Shown here one piece after another: positions 1 to 6,671 of a stretch of DNA of 16,385 nt. The notes below the pieces were generated by a model. The model ran no database searches and was not told the origin of the DNA. It was given only the letters and a program-made list of their open reading frames with translations. The translations under genes and the position numbers were made by a program. Every line of letters begins with the position of its first letter. Positions within the stretch are counted from its first letter, which is position 1. The stretch comes from Bacteroidia bacterium (lineage in GTDB: Bacteria > Bacteroidota > Bacteroidia > UBA8524): positions 1 through 16,385 of the forward strand of contig JALRIQ010000077.1 in NCBI GenBank assembly GCA_023277325.1. The letters are read 5' to 3'.

Positions 1-1092
1 AATAGAGGAAAGCAAACCAATTGCCATTGCGATTACGTTTAAGTTACCGATTGTATCATCCATCCATTCAGCCATTGCGGTAAGAATGTAGGTGGATTGC
101 AAAGCATGAATAGCTACAAGGATACCCAAGAAGAAGAGTACCGATGAGGTATCAATCTTACTTAAAGCGTGTACCGCAGAATATGGTTTTTTCTCTTCCT
201 CGTCTTTGTCGGAATGGATGATTTCTGAAATAACCCACATAATCCCCAAACCAAACAACATTCCCATATAAGGAGGAAGGTGGGTAATGGTTTTAAATAC
301 CGGCACAAAAAGCAAACAACCAACACCTGCAAAAAGCATGATTTTACTTCCTTTTACCAACTCCATATCCTTGGCTGCTTTTAAGTCGTAATCGCCACGC
401 TCAACTTCGCCCTTCATTTTGAAAGAAAGGTAAATGAGGGGAACGATAAGGCATACCATACTTGGAATAAGTAAGGTGGTGATAATATTCGCAGCGGTAA
501 TTTGACCACCAATCCACAACATGGTGGTTGTTACGTCACCAATCGGCGACCAGGCACCACCCGCGTTGGCTGCGATAATTACGATACCCGCAAAAAACTT
601 ACGTTGCTCCGTATTGTGAATCAGTTTCCGCAAAAGGGAAACCATTACAATGGAGGTAGTTAAGTTGTCAAGAGCTGCAGAAAGGAAGAAGGTAAGTATG
701 GAGATGATCCAGAGAAGTTTCCTGGCGTCCTTGGTCGTGATACGGTTGGTGATTACTTTGAAACCCTGGTGTGAGTCGATAAGCTCAACGATAGTCATGG
801 CACCAAGAAGGAAGAACAAAATTTCTGCGATATCGGCAAGGTGATGCGACAATTCGTGCGAAACGAAATGCGTTTTCACAGCATCCGTTACCTCGGTAAT
901 ATGCTCCACATACAAGTAATGCTTGAAAGACTCCCAGTTCACATCGATTAAGGATCCATTGGCAAGGACGAAGATGGTCCACATCAGCACGCCGGTAATC
1001 AATGCACTGGCCGTTTTGTTAATTTTTATCGGATGCTCTAATGCGATAGCAAGGTATCCAATAACAAATACAGCAATAAGTAAAAAAGTCAT
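1..1092 (-). CDS. nhaD: NhaD-type Na+/H+ antiporter, C-terminus cut off by the window edge
   Basis: Inner-membrane sodium/proton antiporter of the NhaD (ion transporter superfamily) type, exporting Na+ in exchange for H+. The minus-strand frame stays open for 364 codons from ATG at 1092 to base 1, so the C-terminus lies outside the window. The translation is hydrophobic with many membrane segments (about residues 2-18, 28-46, 88-106, 126-145, 164-182, 200-222, 250-266, 274-292, 316-334). Two conserved family stretches are visible: ALDNLTTSIVM at 140-150, with the buried Asp, and ANAGGAWSPIGDVTTTMLW at 175-193. A charged cytoplasmic loop with Asp/Glu/Lys runs through about 293-303. The start is the first ATG after a promoter-like TATCTTTG box 19 bp upstream. 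The family is common in marine and halotolerant bacteria; a marine habitat is only inferred. No downstream partner is visible. Confidence 0.92.
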   Translation of the reverse strand, partial: MTFLLIAVFVIGYLAIALEHPIKINKTASALITGVLMWTIFVLANGSLIDVNWESFKHYLYVEHITEVTDAVKTHFVSHELSHHLADIAEILFFLLGAMTIVELIDSHQGFKVITNRITTKDARKLLWIISILTFFLSAALDNLTTSIVMVSLLRKLIHNTEQRKFFAGIVIIAANAGGAWSPIGDVTTTMLWIGGQITAANIITTLLIPSMVCLIVPLIYLSFKMKGEVERGDYDLKAAKDMELVKGSKIMLFAGVGCLLFVPVFKTITHLPPYMGMLFGLGIMWVISEIIHSDKDEEEKKPYSAVHALSKIDTSSVLFFLGILVAIHALQSTYILTAMAEWMDDTIGNLNVIAMAIGLLSSI

Positions 1093-1111
1093 GTCTTGGC
1101 TATTTGGCAGG

Positions 1112-1141
1112 CAAAGATATTCGCTTCGCGGGTAGTTCAAT
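1112..1141 (-). promoter_or_regulatory. Bacteroidota-type promoter for nhaD
   Basis: Reading the minus strand, ATTG (1141-1138), an 18-bp spacer and TATCTTTG (1119-1112) match the Bacteroidota sigma pattern TTTG-N19-TAnnTTTG, with a perfect -7 box and a one-mismatch -33 box. The -7 box lies 19 bp before the nhaD ATG, which implies a very short leader of about 12 nt. nhaD can therefore be transcribed independently of the gene behind it. Confidence 0.55.
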
Positions 1142-1176
1142 AAATCAGTTAAAAAAAATCACAACTTTGGTAGAAA

Positions 1177-1620
1177 TTATTCGTGATAGGGCGGTAGTTC
1201 TTCGCAAATTTCAATTTTACCATCCTCATTTCTCTTGAGATAAAGATGGTGCAACCCGTTTGTAATCAATAGGTAAGTCACTTTTAATACGCTTTGGTAA
1301 CGGGCGATTTGAGCGACTACTTCTTTGGTAAGGTTTACGGATGCTGCCTTACATTCTACCAATAAGTAAGGTTCATTATTTTTATAAGCCACGATATCGC
1401 AACGGCGAATCATCCCTTGAAACTTGATGCCCGATTCGATGGCAAGCAGCGATGCTGGATAACCCTTGTCATTTAATAAGTAATGCACAACATGCTGCCG
1501 CACCCATTCCTCGGGGGTGAGCACAATATATTTCTTGCGCACCACATCAAAAATCATTTTTTTGCGAGGCGTTTCTTGCAATTGAAATTGATAGTGAGGA
1601 AAATTTAACGCAATAAACAT
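1177..1620 (-). CDS. small HsdR N-terminal-type (PD-(D/E)XK) protein
   Basis: A stand-alone 147-residue protein resembling the N-terminal nuclease domain of type I restriction HsdR subunits (HSDR_N_2 type). Visible PD-(D/E)XK-like elements are E62 in LAIESG, D75 in RRCDIVAY and the E89-C-K91 motif in LLVECKA, so the catalytic residues look intact. The N-terminal stretch LNFPHYQFQLQ followed by IFDVVRKKYIVLTPEEWVRQH is, from memory, typical of Bacteroidota members of this family, which supports the start at 1620 rather than the internal Met at residue 22. There is no helicase domain, methylase or specificity gene nearby, so it is not a restriction system. Such proteins are, as I recall, often found beside holA in this phylum; a role in DNA maintenance is plausible but unproven. 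It shares a 10-bp start-to-start gap with holA. Confidence 0.85.
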   Translation of the reverse strand: MFIALNFPHYQFQLQETPRKKMIFDVVRKKYIVLTPEEWVRQHVVHYLLNDKGYPASLLAIESGIKFQGMIRRCDIVAYKNNEPYLLVECKAASVNLTKEVVAQIARYQSVLKVTYLLITNGLHHLYLKRNEDGKIEICEELPPYHE

Positions 1621-1630
1621 CCATGCAATA

Positions 1631-2653
1631 ATGGCTAAAACTTCCCATACCTACCAATCCATTCTTCGTGACCTTAAGGCCAAGAAGTTTGCTCCTGTTT
1701 ATGTTTTCTATGGAGAAGAGACTTATTTCATTGATAAGCTGGCACATTATATTGAGCATGAAGTGCTGAATGAAGCCGAGCGAGGATTTAATCAAACGGT
1801 ATTTTATGGGAAGGATGTCGATTGCAAAACCATTGCAGCTGCAGCGCGCAGATACCCTATGATGGCTTCCCACCAGGTAATCTTGGTGAAGGAGGCGCAG
1901 AACTTAAAGCAGCTCGACGATTTAATGAGCTATTTGGAGAAGCCTTTGGACAGTACAATCCTGGCTTTTTGTTTTAAGGGTAAAAATATAGATAAGCGCA
2001 CAAAGGTTGGGAAAATGCTGGATGCCCAGGTTTCCTTTGAGTCAAAACGACTTTATGAAAATCAGGTGCCTGCCTGGATTGAAGGGTATTTAGCTGAAAA
2101 AGGAGTAAGCTGCGAACAAAAAGGACTTTTGCTCATAGCGGAATCCTTAGGGACTGATTTATCGCGTATAGCGAATGAATTGGATAAGGTGCTCCTGAAT
2201 CATGAAGGGAAAAAGGAACTGAGCCTAAAAGATATTGCAGACTCGATAGGTATCAACCGCGACTTCAATGTATTTGAGTTGCAAGCCGCGATGGCACGCC
2301 GTGATTTTCAAAAATGTATGTTGATTCTGAATTATTTTAATTCCAGTAAAAACCCATTTGGGAAACCTGTTGTTTTGCTTGGTAGCTTATTTTCCTGGTT
2401 CAGCAAAATTATGCTGGTCCATACGCAGAGGGGAGGAGACGAACGCAGCATCGCTGCTGCGATAGGTGTCAATCCCTTTTTCGTTAAAGAATATGTATTG
2501 GCGGCCAGAAATTATCCTCCAAAGCTATTGGAAAGGATTTTTTCCCTGCTTTTAGAAACAGACATGAAGGCAAAAGGCATGAATGGAGGGAGTGCGGACG
2601 ATGATGCCCTTTTAAAAGAGCTGTTTTTAAAAATGATGCATACCGTGAATTAG
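1631..2653 (+). CDS. holA: DNA polymerase III subunit delta
   Basis: The delta subunit of the clamp-loader complex, which opens the beta sliding clamp during chromosome replication. At 340 residues it has the normal family length. The N-terminal domain carries PVYVFYGEETYFID at about 22-35, the degenerate AAA+ P-loop region typical of delta (no functional Walker A). The middle contains the LSRIANELDKVLL helix region (about 178-190) and the FNVFELQAAMARRDF stretch (about 213-227), both typical of HolA. The C-terminal helical collar domain ends at the stop, 2651-2653. The ATG at 1631 gives the expected short lead before the YQSIL helix. No purine-rich ribosome site precedes it, as is usual in Bacteroidota. 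It is divergent from the HsdR-N gene with almost no intergenic DNA, so its promoter must lie inside that neighbour's coding sequence. Confidence 0.95.
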   Translation: MAKTSHTYQSILRDLKAKKFAPVYVFYGEETYFIDKLAHYIEHEVLNEAERGFNQTVFYGKDVDCKTIAAAARRYPMMASHQVILVKEAQNLKQLDDLMSYLEKPLDSTILAFCFKGKNIDKRTKVGKMLDAQVSFESKRLYENQVPAWIEGYLAEKGVSCEQKGLLLIAESLGTDLSRIANELDKVLLNHEGKKELSLKDIADSIGINRDFNVFELQAAMARRDFQKCMLILNYFNSSKNPFGKPVVLLGSLFSWFSKIMLVHTQRGGDERSIAAAIGVNPFFVKEYVLAARNYPPKLLERIFSLLLETDMKAKGMNGGSADDDALLKELFLKMMHTVN

Positions 2654-2710
2654 GTAGTCAAGAAGATTTGAATTTAATTTGTTACCCTAGATATTAATAT
2701 ACAATTAAGG

Positions 2711-4660
2711 ATGAAAAAACCATTACTGCTTGCTTTAGGACTTCTTCCGGCACTAGCATTTGCCCAGATCCAGGGGGAAAGTAACTTTGTGCAGCCTTCG
2801 CCTGAACAGAATCAGGCAGTGCCAGTCGAGAAAAAGGTGCTCACCGAAATGAGCCCAATGATGAACCCAAATAACCCAGCATTTTATGCAGCGAAAAAAG
2901 GAAAAACCGATGGGGTAGATTTTATCCAGGTTGGTCGTACTTTTTACGATTTGCAAACCAATGCTTCTAGCGGTCGTCGTGTTTACCTTCACAATGATGG
3001 AACTGTTTCTTTGACCTGGACAACTGATCCAGAAGGAAATGGTGGATTCGCATTGCGCGGAGCAGGTTATAACTACCACAACGGAACAGACTTCATTCGC
3101 GCAGGCGAAGGAAATGGAAGCCGAGTAGACAATTTCCGTTCAGGATGGCCAAGTATTGGTATTCTTCCAAATGGTCAAGAGTGGATTATTGCCCACGACG
3201 CTACCAACGGTGGTTTCCGCATGTCGAAAAACGATTCAAAAGGAAGTGAAAACTGGACTACTGGCCCAGCAATCCTTCAATGGCCTGATGGACAACGTCC
3301 GATTTGGAACCGTGCGGCTAACAACGGCAATACCCTTCACCTCATTTGTAATTTCGCTGATTCATCAGCACCAGGTGACCCACGCGTTATCTCACGTAAT
3401 GGGGTTCGTGGACCGATGATGTACAGCCGTTCGAAAGATGCTGGTGTAACTTGGGATAAAGAAAATACGATGCTTCCAGGTTACGACTCAACGCGTATCC
3501 TTGGTGGAGGTGGTGATAACTACGCCATCGACGTAAATGGAAATACAGTTGCGATTGTAACAGGTGGATTGGCTGATGATGTGATTCTTTGGAAATCGAC
3601 TGATGACGGAGAAACGTTCACGCGTATCATCGTTGACTCATTCCCATATGCGCCATTCGACGGGTTGAAATTTGCTTTGGATACTCCACAAACCAATGAT
3701 GGTTCTGTTGATGTATTGATTGACAATAATGGCGATTGCCACGTATTCTGGGGCGTATCGCGTGTATTCGATGACGACACAACCGATGCATCATTTAACT
3801 TCTTCCCAGCAACTGCTTTGTTGGCAGGATGGAGCGAGTCTACCGGAGTTACCCAAGGAATTGGTGGCGTAGTAGATGAAAACGGAAATGGTACTTTGGA
3901 TATCGAGCCAGGAACATGGAGCTCGCTGCAAAGTGGACAAGTTCCTAGCGGACTTGGAAACGTTGCGCGCATGGGAAATACCGGTTTGGTGAATATGCCA
4001 TCTGCAGGTATTGATGCACAAGGACGAATCTTCGTTACTTATTCAGCACCACGTGAAAACGATTTGAGTATTGATAATGTGAACTGCCGCGATATCTATA
4101 TCGTTTACTCTACAGATGGTGGAGCTACTTGGTCTGATCCTCAAAACATCACCCAGGTTCAACTGAAAGAAGATGCTTTCCCAGCGATTGCTCGTCGTGT
4201 TGATGATTTCGTTCACGTGCTATGGCAACAAGACGAAACTCCAGGAACTAACTTGCAGAACAATGCCACAGGTGGAAATAACCAACCGGTAGTAGAAAAT
4301 GCAATTATGTACGCTGCTGTTCCAGTGAGCAAAATTATCAATGACGAAATTGGTCAAGGACCAGGTGTAGGTTTGGAGCGCGTTAAACGTGGAGATGCTG
4401 AAATCTTCCGTGTTTCTCAAAACTTCCCTAACCCATTCAGCAATGAAACTAACGTTACTGTTTACTTGACTGAAATGACGGACGTAACCCTAACTGTTAC
4501 CAACCTTTTGGGACAAACTGTTATCTCTCAAAACTTGGGTACTTTCAATGCAGGAAATAGCACCATTACTATTGATGCAAACGGATTGAGCTCAGGTGTG
4601 TATACCTATACCTTATCAACCGGTACCTACAGCGTAGGAAATAAAATGATTGTGAAGTAA
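2711..4660 (+). CDS. secreted Asp-box beta-propeller protein with T9SS type A sorting domain
   Basis: A 649-residue exported protein. Residues 1-19 are a classic signal peptide (KK, hydrophobic core, AFA cut before Q). Residues from about 70 to 540 look like a sialidase/BNR-type beta-propeller, with three Asp-box motifs: SKDAGVTW (241-248), STDDGETF (296-303) and STDGGATW (467-474). Residues 389-397 (DENGNGTLD) resemble a calcium-binding DxNxNGxxD loop. The C-terminal 85 residues form a Por-type sorting domain, starting at VSQNFPNPF (568-576) with the conserved LLGQTV and GVYTYTL strands and ending in KMIVK, so the protein should cross the outer membrane by T9SS and be anchored or released. 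The sialidase arginine triad was not identifiable by eye, so enzyme activity is not claimed. Frequent TTC, AAC and CAC codons suggest high expression compared with holA. It is monocistronic, ending in a strong hairpin. Confidence 0.9.
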   Translation: MKKPLLLALGLLPALAFAQIQGESNFVQPSPEQNQAVPVEKKVLTEMSPMMNPNNPAFYAAKKGKTDGVDFIQVGRTFYDLQTNASSGRRVYLHNDGTVSLTWTTDPEGNGGFALRGAGYNYHNGTDFIRAGEGNGSRVDNFRSGWPSIGILPNGQEWIIAHDATNGGFRMSKNDSKGSENWTTGPAILQWPDGQRPIWNRAANNGNTLHLICNFADSSAPGDPRVISRNGVRGPMMYSRSKDAGVTWDKENTMLPGYDSTRILGGGGDNYAIDVNGNTVAIVTGGLADDVILWKSTDDGETFTRIIVDSFPYAPFDGLKFALDTPQTNDGSVDVLIDNNGDCHVFWGVSRVFDDDTTDASFNFFPATALLAGWSESTGVTQGIGGVVDENGNGTLDIEPGTWSSLQSGQVPSGLGNVARMGNTGLVNMPSAGIDAQGRIFVTYSAPRENDLSIDNVNCRDIYIVYSTDGGATWSDPQNITQVQLKEDAFPAIARRVDDFVHVLWQQDETPGTNLQNNATGGNNQPVVENAIMYAAVPVSKIINDEIGQGPGVGLERVKRGDAEIFRVSQNFPNPFSNETNVTVYLTEMTDVTLTVTNLLGQTVISQNLGTFNAGNSTITIDANGLSSGVYTYTLSTGTYSVGNKMIVK

Positions 4661-4682
4661 TTCTTCACGCACTAATTAAGAG

Positions 4683-4714
4683 ACCCTCTCTGCCATTGGT
4701 AGGGAGGGTTTTTT
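4683..4714 (+). terminator. intrinsic terminator after the T9SS-domain gene
   Basis: ACCCTCTCTGCC (4683-4694) pairs with GGTAGGGAGGGT (4698-4709) in a 12-bp stem with two G-T pairs and an ATT loop, followed directly by a T run (4709-4714). It lies 22 bp after the stop of the secreted-protein gene. On the minus strand the hairpin lacks a following T run, so it is mainly one-directional. Confidence 0.88.
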
Positions 4715-4730
4715 GTTTCCGAGTTTTCCA

Positions 4731-4766
4731 AGACAGCCAGACTCATAGACTAACAGACCGCCAGAC
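4731..4766. repeat. period-8 AGAC array (five copies)
   Basis: AGAC occurs at 4731, 4739, 4747, 4755 and 4763, exactly 8 bp apart, with spacers AGCC, TCAT, TAAC and CGCC. Three of the four units fit AGACYNMY. The array lies between the terminator of the secreted-protein gene and the stop of the convergent 122-residue protein gene. It is far too short for a CRISPR array, is not in an open frame and has no hairpin. Similar AGAC-rich strings may be scattered in related genomes, but this could not be checked. Confidence 0.75.
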
Positions 4767-4795
4767 AAAAATTAAAAGAAACTAAAAATGTATTC

Positions 4796-5164
4796 CTACT
4801 TATCCAATGCGGTGGCGAGGTAGGTCCAGGCGGCTTGGCAGAGTTCTTTGCAGAGCGGTCCGTTGGCAATTACGCTGGTGAGGAAAGGGAAGGCGTTTTG
4901 TACCAAAGCGGATTGTCCGGGGTCGATGGCCATGATAAAGTGAATGTCTTCGCTTGTGTTTTGAAAGCCTTCCTTTTCTGCCAAATGGAGGATGAACTGT
5001 TTGTACGATCCCATTTCACTTTCGCCATGCATTTCGATATGGGCAATTTTCAAGGTGTCGGCATGAATGGCCAGAAACACAATATTCTTTACGGTGGAAG
5101 TGGATAGAGAAGCCGTATCTAAACAGTACACCTTCCCATTAACGGGTAGCGAAGGATTAGTCAT
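4796..5164 (-). CDS. unrecognised 122-residue cytosolic protein
   Basis: I do not recognise this protein. It is 122 residues, without a signal peptide or membrane helix. It reads as an alternating strand/helix fold: hydrophobic strands near 11-16, 28-32 and 36-43, a helix about 50-66 (YKQFILHLAEKEGF), a strand at 74-79 (IHFIMAI) and a C-terminal helix about 101-120 with two Cys (CKELC, 105 and 109) and WTYLATAL. The layout vaguely recalls STAS/SpoIIAA-like domains, but no motif secures this. Its ATG (rc at 5164-5162) lies 38 bp after the stop of the FAD-linked oxidase gene on the same strand, so the two are probably co-transcribed. A plus-strand frame across it also exists but has no family resemblance. 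Reality as a gene rests on length, start placement and the protein-like pattern. Confidence 0.7.
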   Translation of the reverse strand: MTNPSLPVNGKVYCLDTASLSTSTVKNIVFLAIHADTLKIAHIEMHGESEMGSYKQFILHLAEKEGFQNTSEDIHFIMAIDPGQSALVQNAFPFLTSVIANGPLCKELCQAAWTYLATALDK

Positions 5165-5202
5165 GTGTTGGGAATATAGGATTTTCTTCCTTTATCCCTC
5201 AC

Positions 5203-6615
5203 TCATTCGGTCACATCAGGAAATATTTTACGCGGATTTAAAATCCCGGCTGGGTCGAAGGTTTTTTTAATGGCACGCATCAAATCAAGATGATGGGCAG
5301 GAAAAGGGATGTCCATAAACTCTTTCTGCACCAGTCCAATTCCGTGTTCACCGCTAATGGTTCCACCCAGCTCTTTGCATAAGGTAAATATTTCACGAAT
5401 GCCCGGATTTAGCCCTTCATTCCATTTCTCATCGCTCAGTGAGCCTTTTAAAATGTTGACATGCAAATTGCCATCACCTGCGTGACCGTAACACACCGAA
5501 TCAAAGCCATAGCGACTTCCAATTTCTTTGACACCATGCAATAATTTGGGCAGTTCAGCGCGGGGCACAACGGTATCTTCTTCTTTGTAGACAGACTCCA
5601 GTTTTACGGTTTCACCGATAGCACGACGAATTCTCCATAGATGTTCTTTTTCATCAGCTGACTCGGCAAAGAGCACCTCCTTCACTTCAAAATTTTCGAG
5701 TACCGCATTGATGGCTTCACAATCAGAATACAATTGGTCCATATTATTGCCGTCAACCTCTATTAATAAATAGGCTTCCACTTCTTCTTTGAAGTTAAAA
5801 TGCGTTTGCAAACGACGAACGGAAATTTCTACTCCGCTTTTTTCCATAAACTCTAGGGCAGAGGGATTTAGTCCTTCACGAAAGACTGCAGCTACTGCTT
5901 CACATGCTTTTTCAGCATTTTCAAATTCGGCGAGCATAAGGAGATTATGCTTGGGTAATGGCAACAGTTTGAATACGATGCAGGTAATTATTCCAAGAGT
6001 ACCTTCGCTGCCTAGCATAAGCTGCGTAAGGTTATAACCCGTGGAGTTTTTTAGGGTATTGGCGCCCGTCCAAATTACCTCTCCCATCGGAGTTACCACC
6101 TGAAGATTGAGCACATAGTCTCTGGTAACGCCGTATTTCAAAGCCCTAGGTCCGCCAGAATTATGCGCAATATTCCCTCCTAAAAAACAGGAACCTTTAC
6201 TCGCAGGGTCGGGCGGGTAGAAGAGTCCTTTTTCTGCGACCGCATCCTGGAATACCTGATTAATGACACCAGGCTGCGCGGTAGCTTGGAAATTACGTGT
6301 ATCAATATCCAAAATTTTATCAAAGCGCTGCATGCTCATCACAATGCCCCCTTCTACGGGTAAGGCGCCTCCACTGAGTCCAGTGCCAGCTCCACGCGGA
6401 GTAAGTGCCACCTTGTTTTCCTGACACAGTTTTACAATGGCCGCCACCTCTTCAACAGTGCCAGGTAGCACAACTGCTTCTGGGAAAAAGTTGAGGTCTT
6501 CGGTATAATCATGTGAATACTTTTCTGTTTGATTTCGGTCCAGAAGAATGAATGACTTATCGAGGATATTTTCCAATGCTGGAAGTATGGTTTTGATTGT
6601 GTTGAATTTGCTCAT
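5203..6615 (-). CDS. FAD-linked oxidase, GlcD / D-lactate dehydrogenase type
   Basis: A flavoprotein that oxidises a 2-hydroxy acid (glycolate, D-lactate or a similar substrate) to the 2-oxo acid; the substrate cannot be told from sequence. Of 470 residues, the first half is the PCMH-type FAD-binding domain, with PRGAGTGLSGG (73-83), GGNIAHNSGGPRALKYG (146-162) and GSEGTLGI (202-209). The second half is the FAD-oxidase C-terminal domain, with CYGHAGDGNLHVN (375-387), whose His residues are the presumed metal/substrate ligands, GTISGEHGIGLVQKEF (418-433) and the closing FDPAGILNPRKIF (453-465). It has no N-terminal signal and no fused Fe-S domain, and no GlcE/GlcF-type partner genes lie beside it, so it is the stand-alone form. 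It is divergent from the DPP-IV gene, with 56 bp between starts, and is followed by the 122-residue gene. Confidence 0.92.
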   Translation of the reverse strand: MSKFNTIKTILPALENILDKSFILLDRNQTEKYSHDYTEDLNFFPEAVVLPGTVEEVAAIVKLCQENKVALTPRGAGTGLSGGALPVEGGIVMSMQRFDKILDIDTRNFQATAQPGVINQVFQDAVAEKGLFYPPDPASKGSCFLGGNIAHNSGGPRALKYGVTRDYVLNLQVVTPMGEVIWTGANTLKNSTGYNLTQLMLGSEGTLGIITCIVFKLLPLPKHNLLMLAEFENAEKACEAVAAVFREGLNPSALEFMEKSGVEISVRRLQTHFNFKEEVEAYLLIEVDGNNMDQLYSDCEAINAVLENFEVKEVLFAESADEKEHLWRIRRAIGETVKLESVYKEEDTVVPRAELPKLLHGVKEIGSRYGFDSVCYGHAGDGNLHVNILKGSLSDEKWNEGLNPGIREIFTLCKELGGTISGEHGIGLVQKEFMDIPFPAHHLDLMRAIKKTFDPAGILNPRKIFPDVTE

Positions 6616-6619
6616 CGTT

Positions 6620-6650
6620 CTTGTGGCTCTTTCGTCTTTGAGTATATTTG
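6620..6650 (+). promoter_or_regulatory. promoter of the DPP-IV / peptide transporter unit
   Basis: CTTG (6620-6623), a 19-bp spacer and TATATTTG (6643-6650) fit the Bacteroidota TTTG-N19-TAnnTTTG promoter, with a perfect -7 box and exact spacing. The possible upstream TTG start codon at 6648 falls inside the -7 box, so it would not be in the mRNA. This supports translation from the ATG at 6672. Confidence 0.7.
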
Positions 6651-6671
6651 GCCCAACAAAATAACACTATT

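Noticed and set aside
1151..1176. T8 tract (minus strand) after the HsdR-N stop, as a terminator
   Set aside because: Only a three-base stem (CAAAGTTG) precedes the T tract, too weak to call a terminator.
1177..1620. HsdR-N protein as part of a restriction or defence island
   Set aside because: No methyltransferase, specificity or helicase genes are present, and the neighbours are nhaD and holA, which are housekeeping genes.
1547..1873. 108-codon minus-strand frame spanning the start of holA and the HsdR-N gene
   Set aside because: It overlaps two well-supported genes, has no recognisable domain and ends within the HsdR-N gene in another frame.
2664..2681. TTTG/TTAATTTG as a promoter for the T9SS-domain gene
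   Set aside because: The -7 candidate lacks the A of TAnnTTTG and no TTTG lies about 19 bp upstream, so it is not distinguishable from AT-rich background.
3520..3972. 150-codon open frame on the minus strand inside the T9SS-domain gene
   Set aside because: It mirrors the codon pattern of the strongly supported plus-strand gene, is Ser/Pro/Thr-rich without any motif, and has no start context of its own.
4731..4766. AGAC array considered as a CRISPR or as a terminator component
   Set aside because: Repeat and spacer are both 4 bp, no cas genes are near, and the array forms no stem; the terminator is the separate hairpin at 4683-4714.
4835..5107. 90-codon plus-strand frame opposite the 122-residue gene
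   Set aside because: The minus-strand frame is longer, fits the spacing behind the oxidase gene and has a better fold-like pattern. The plus-strand frame follows a terminator and has no promoter.
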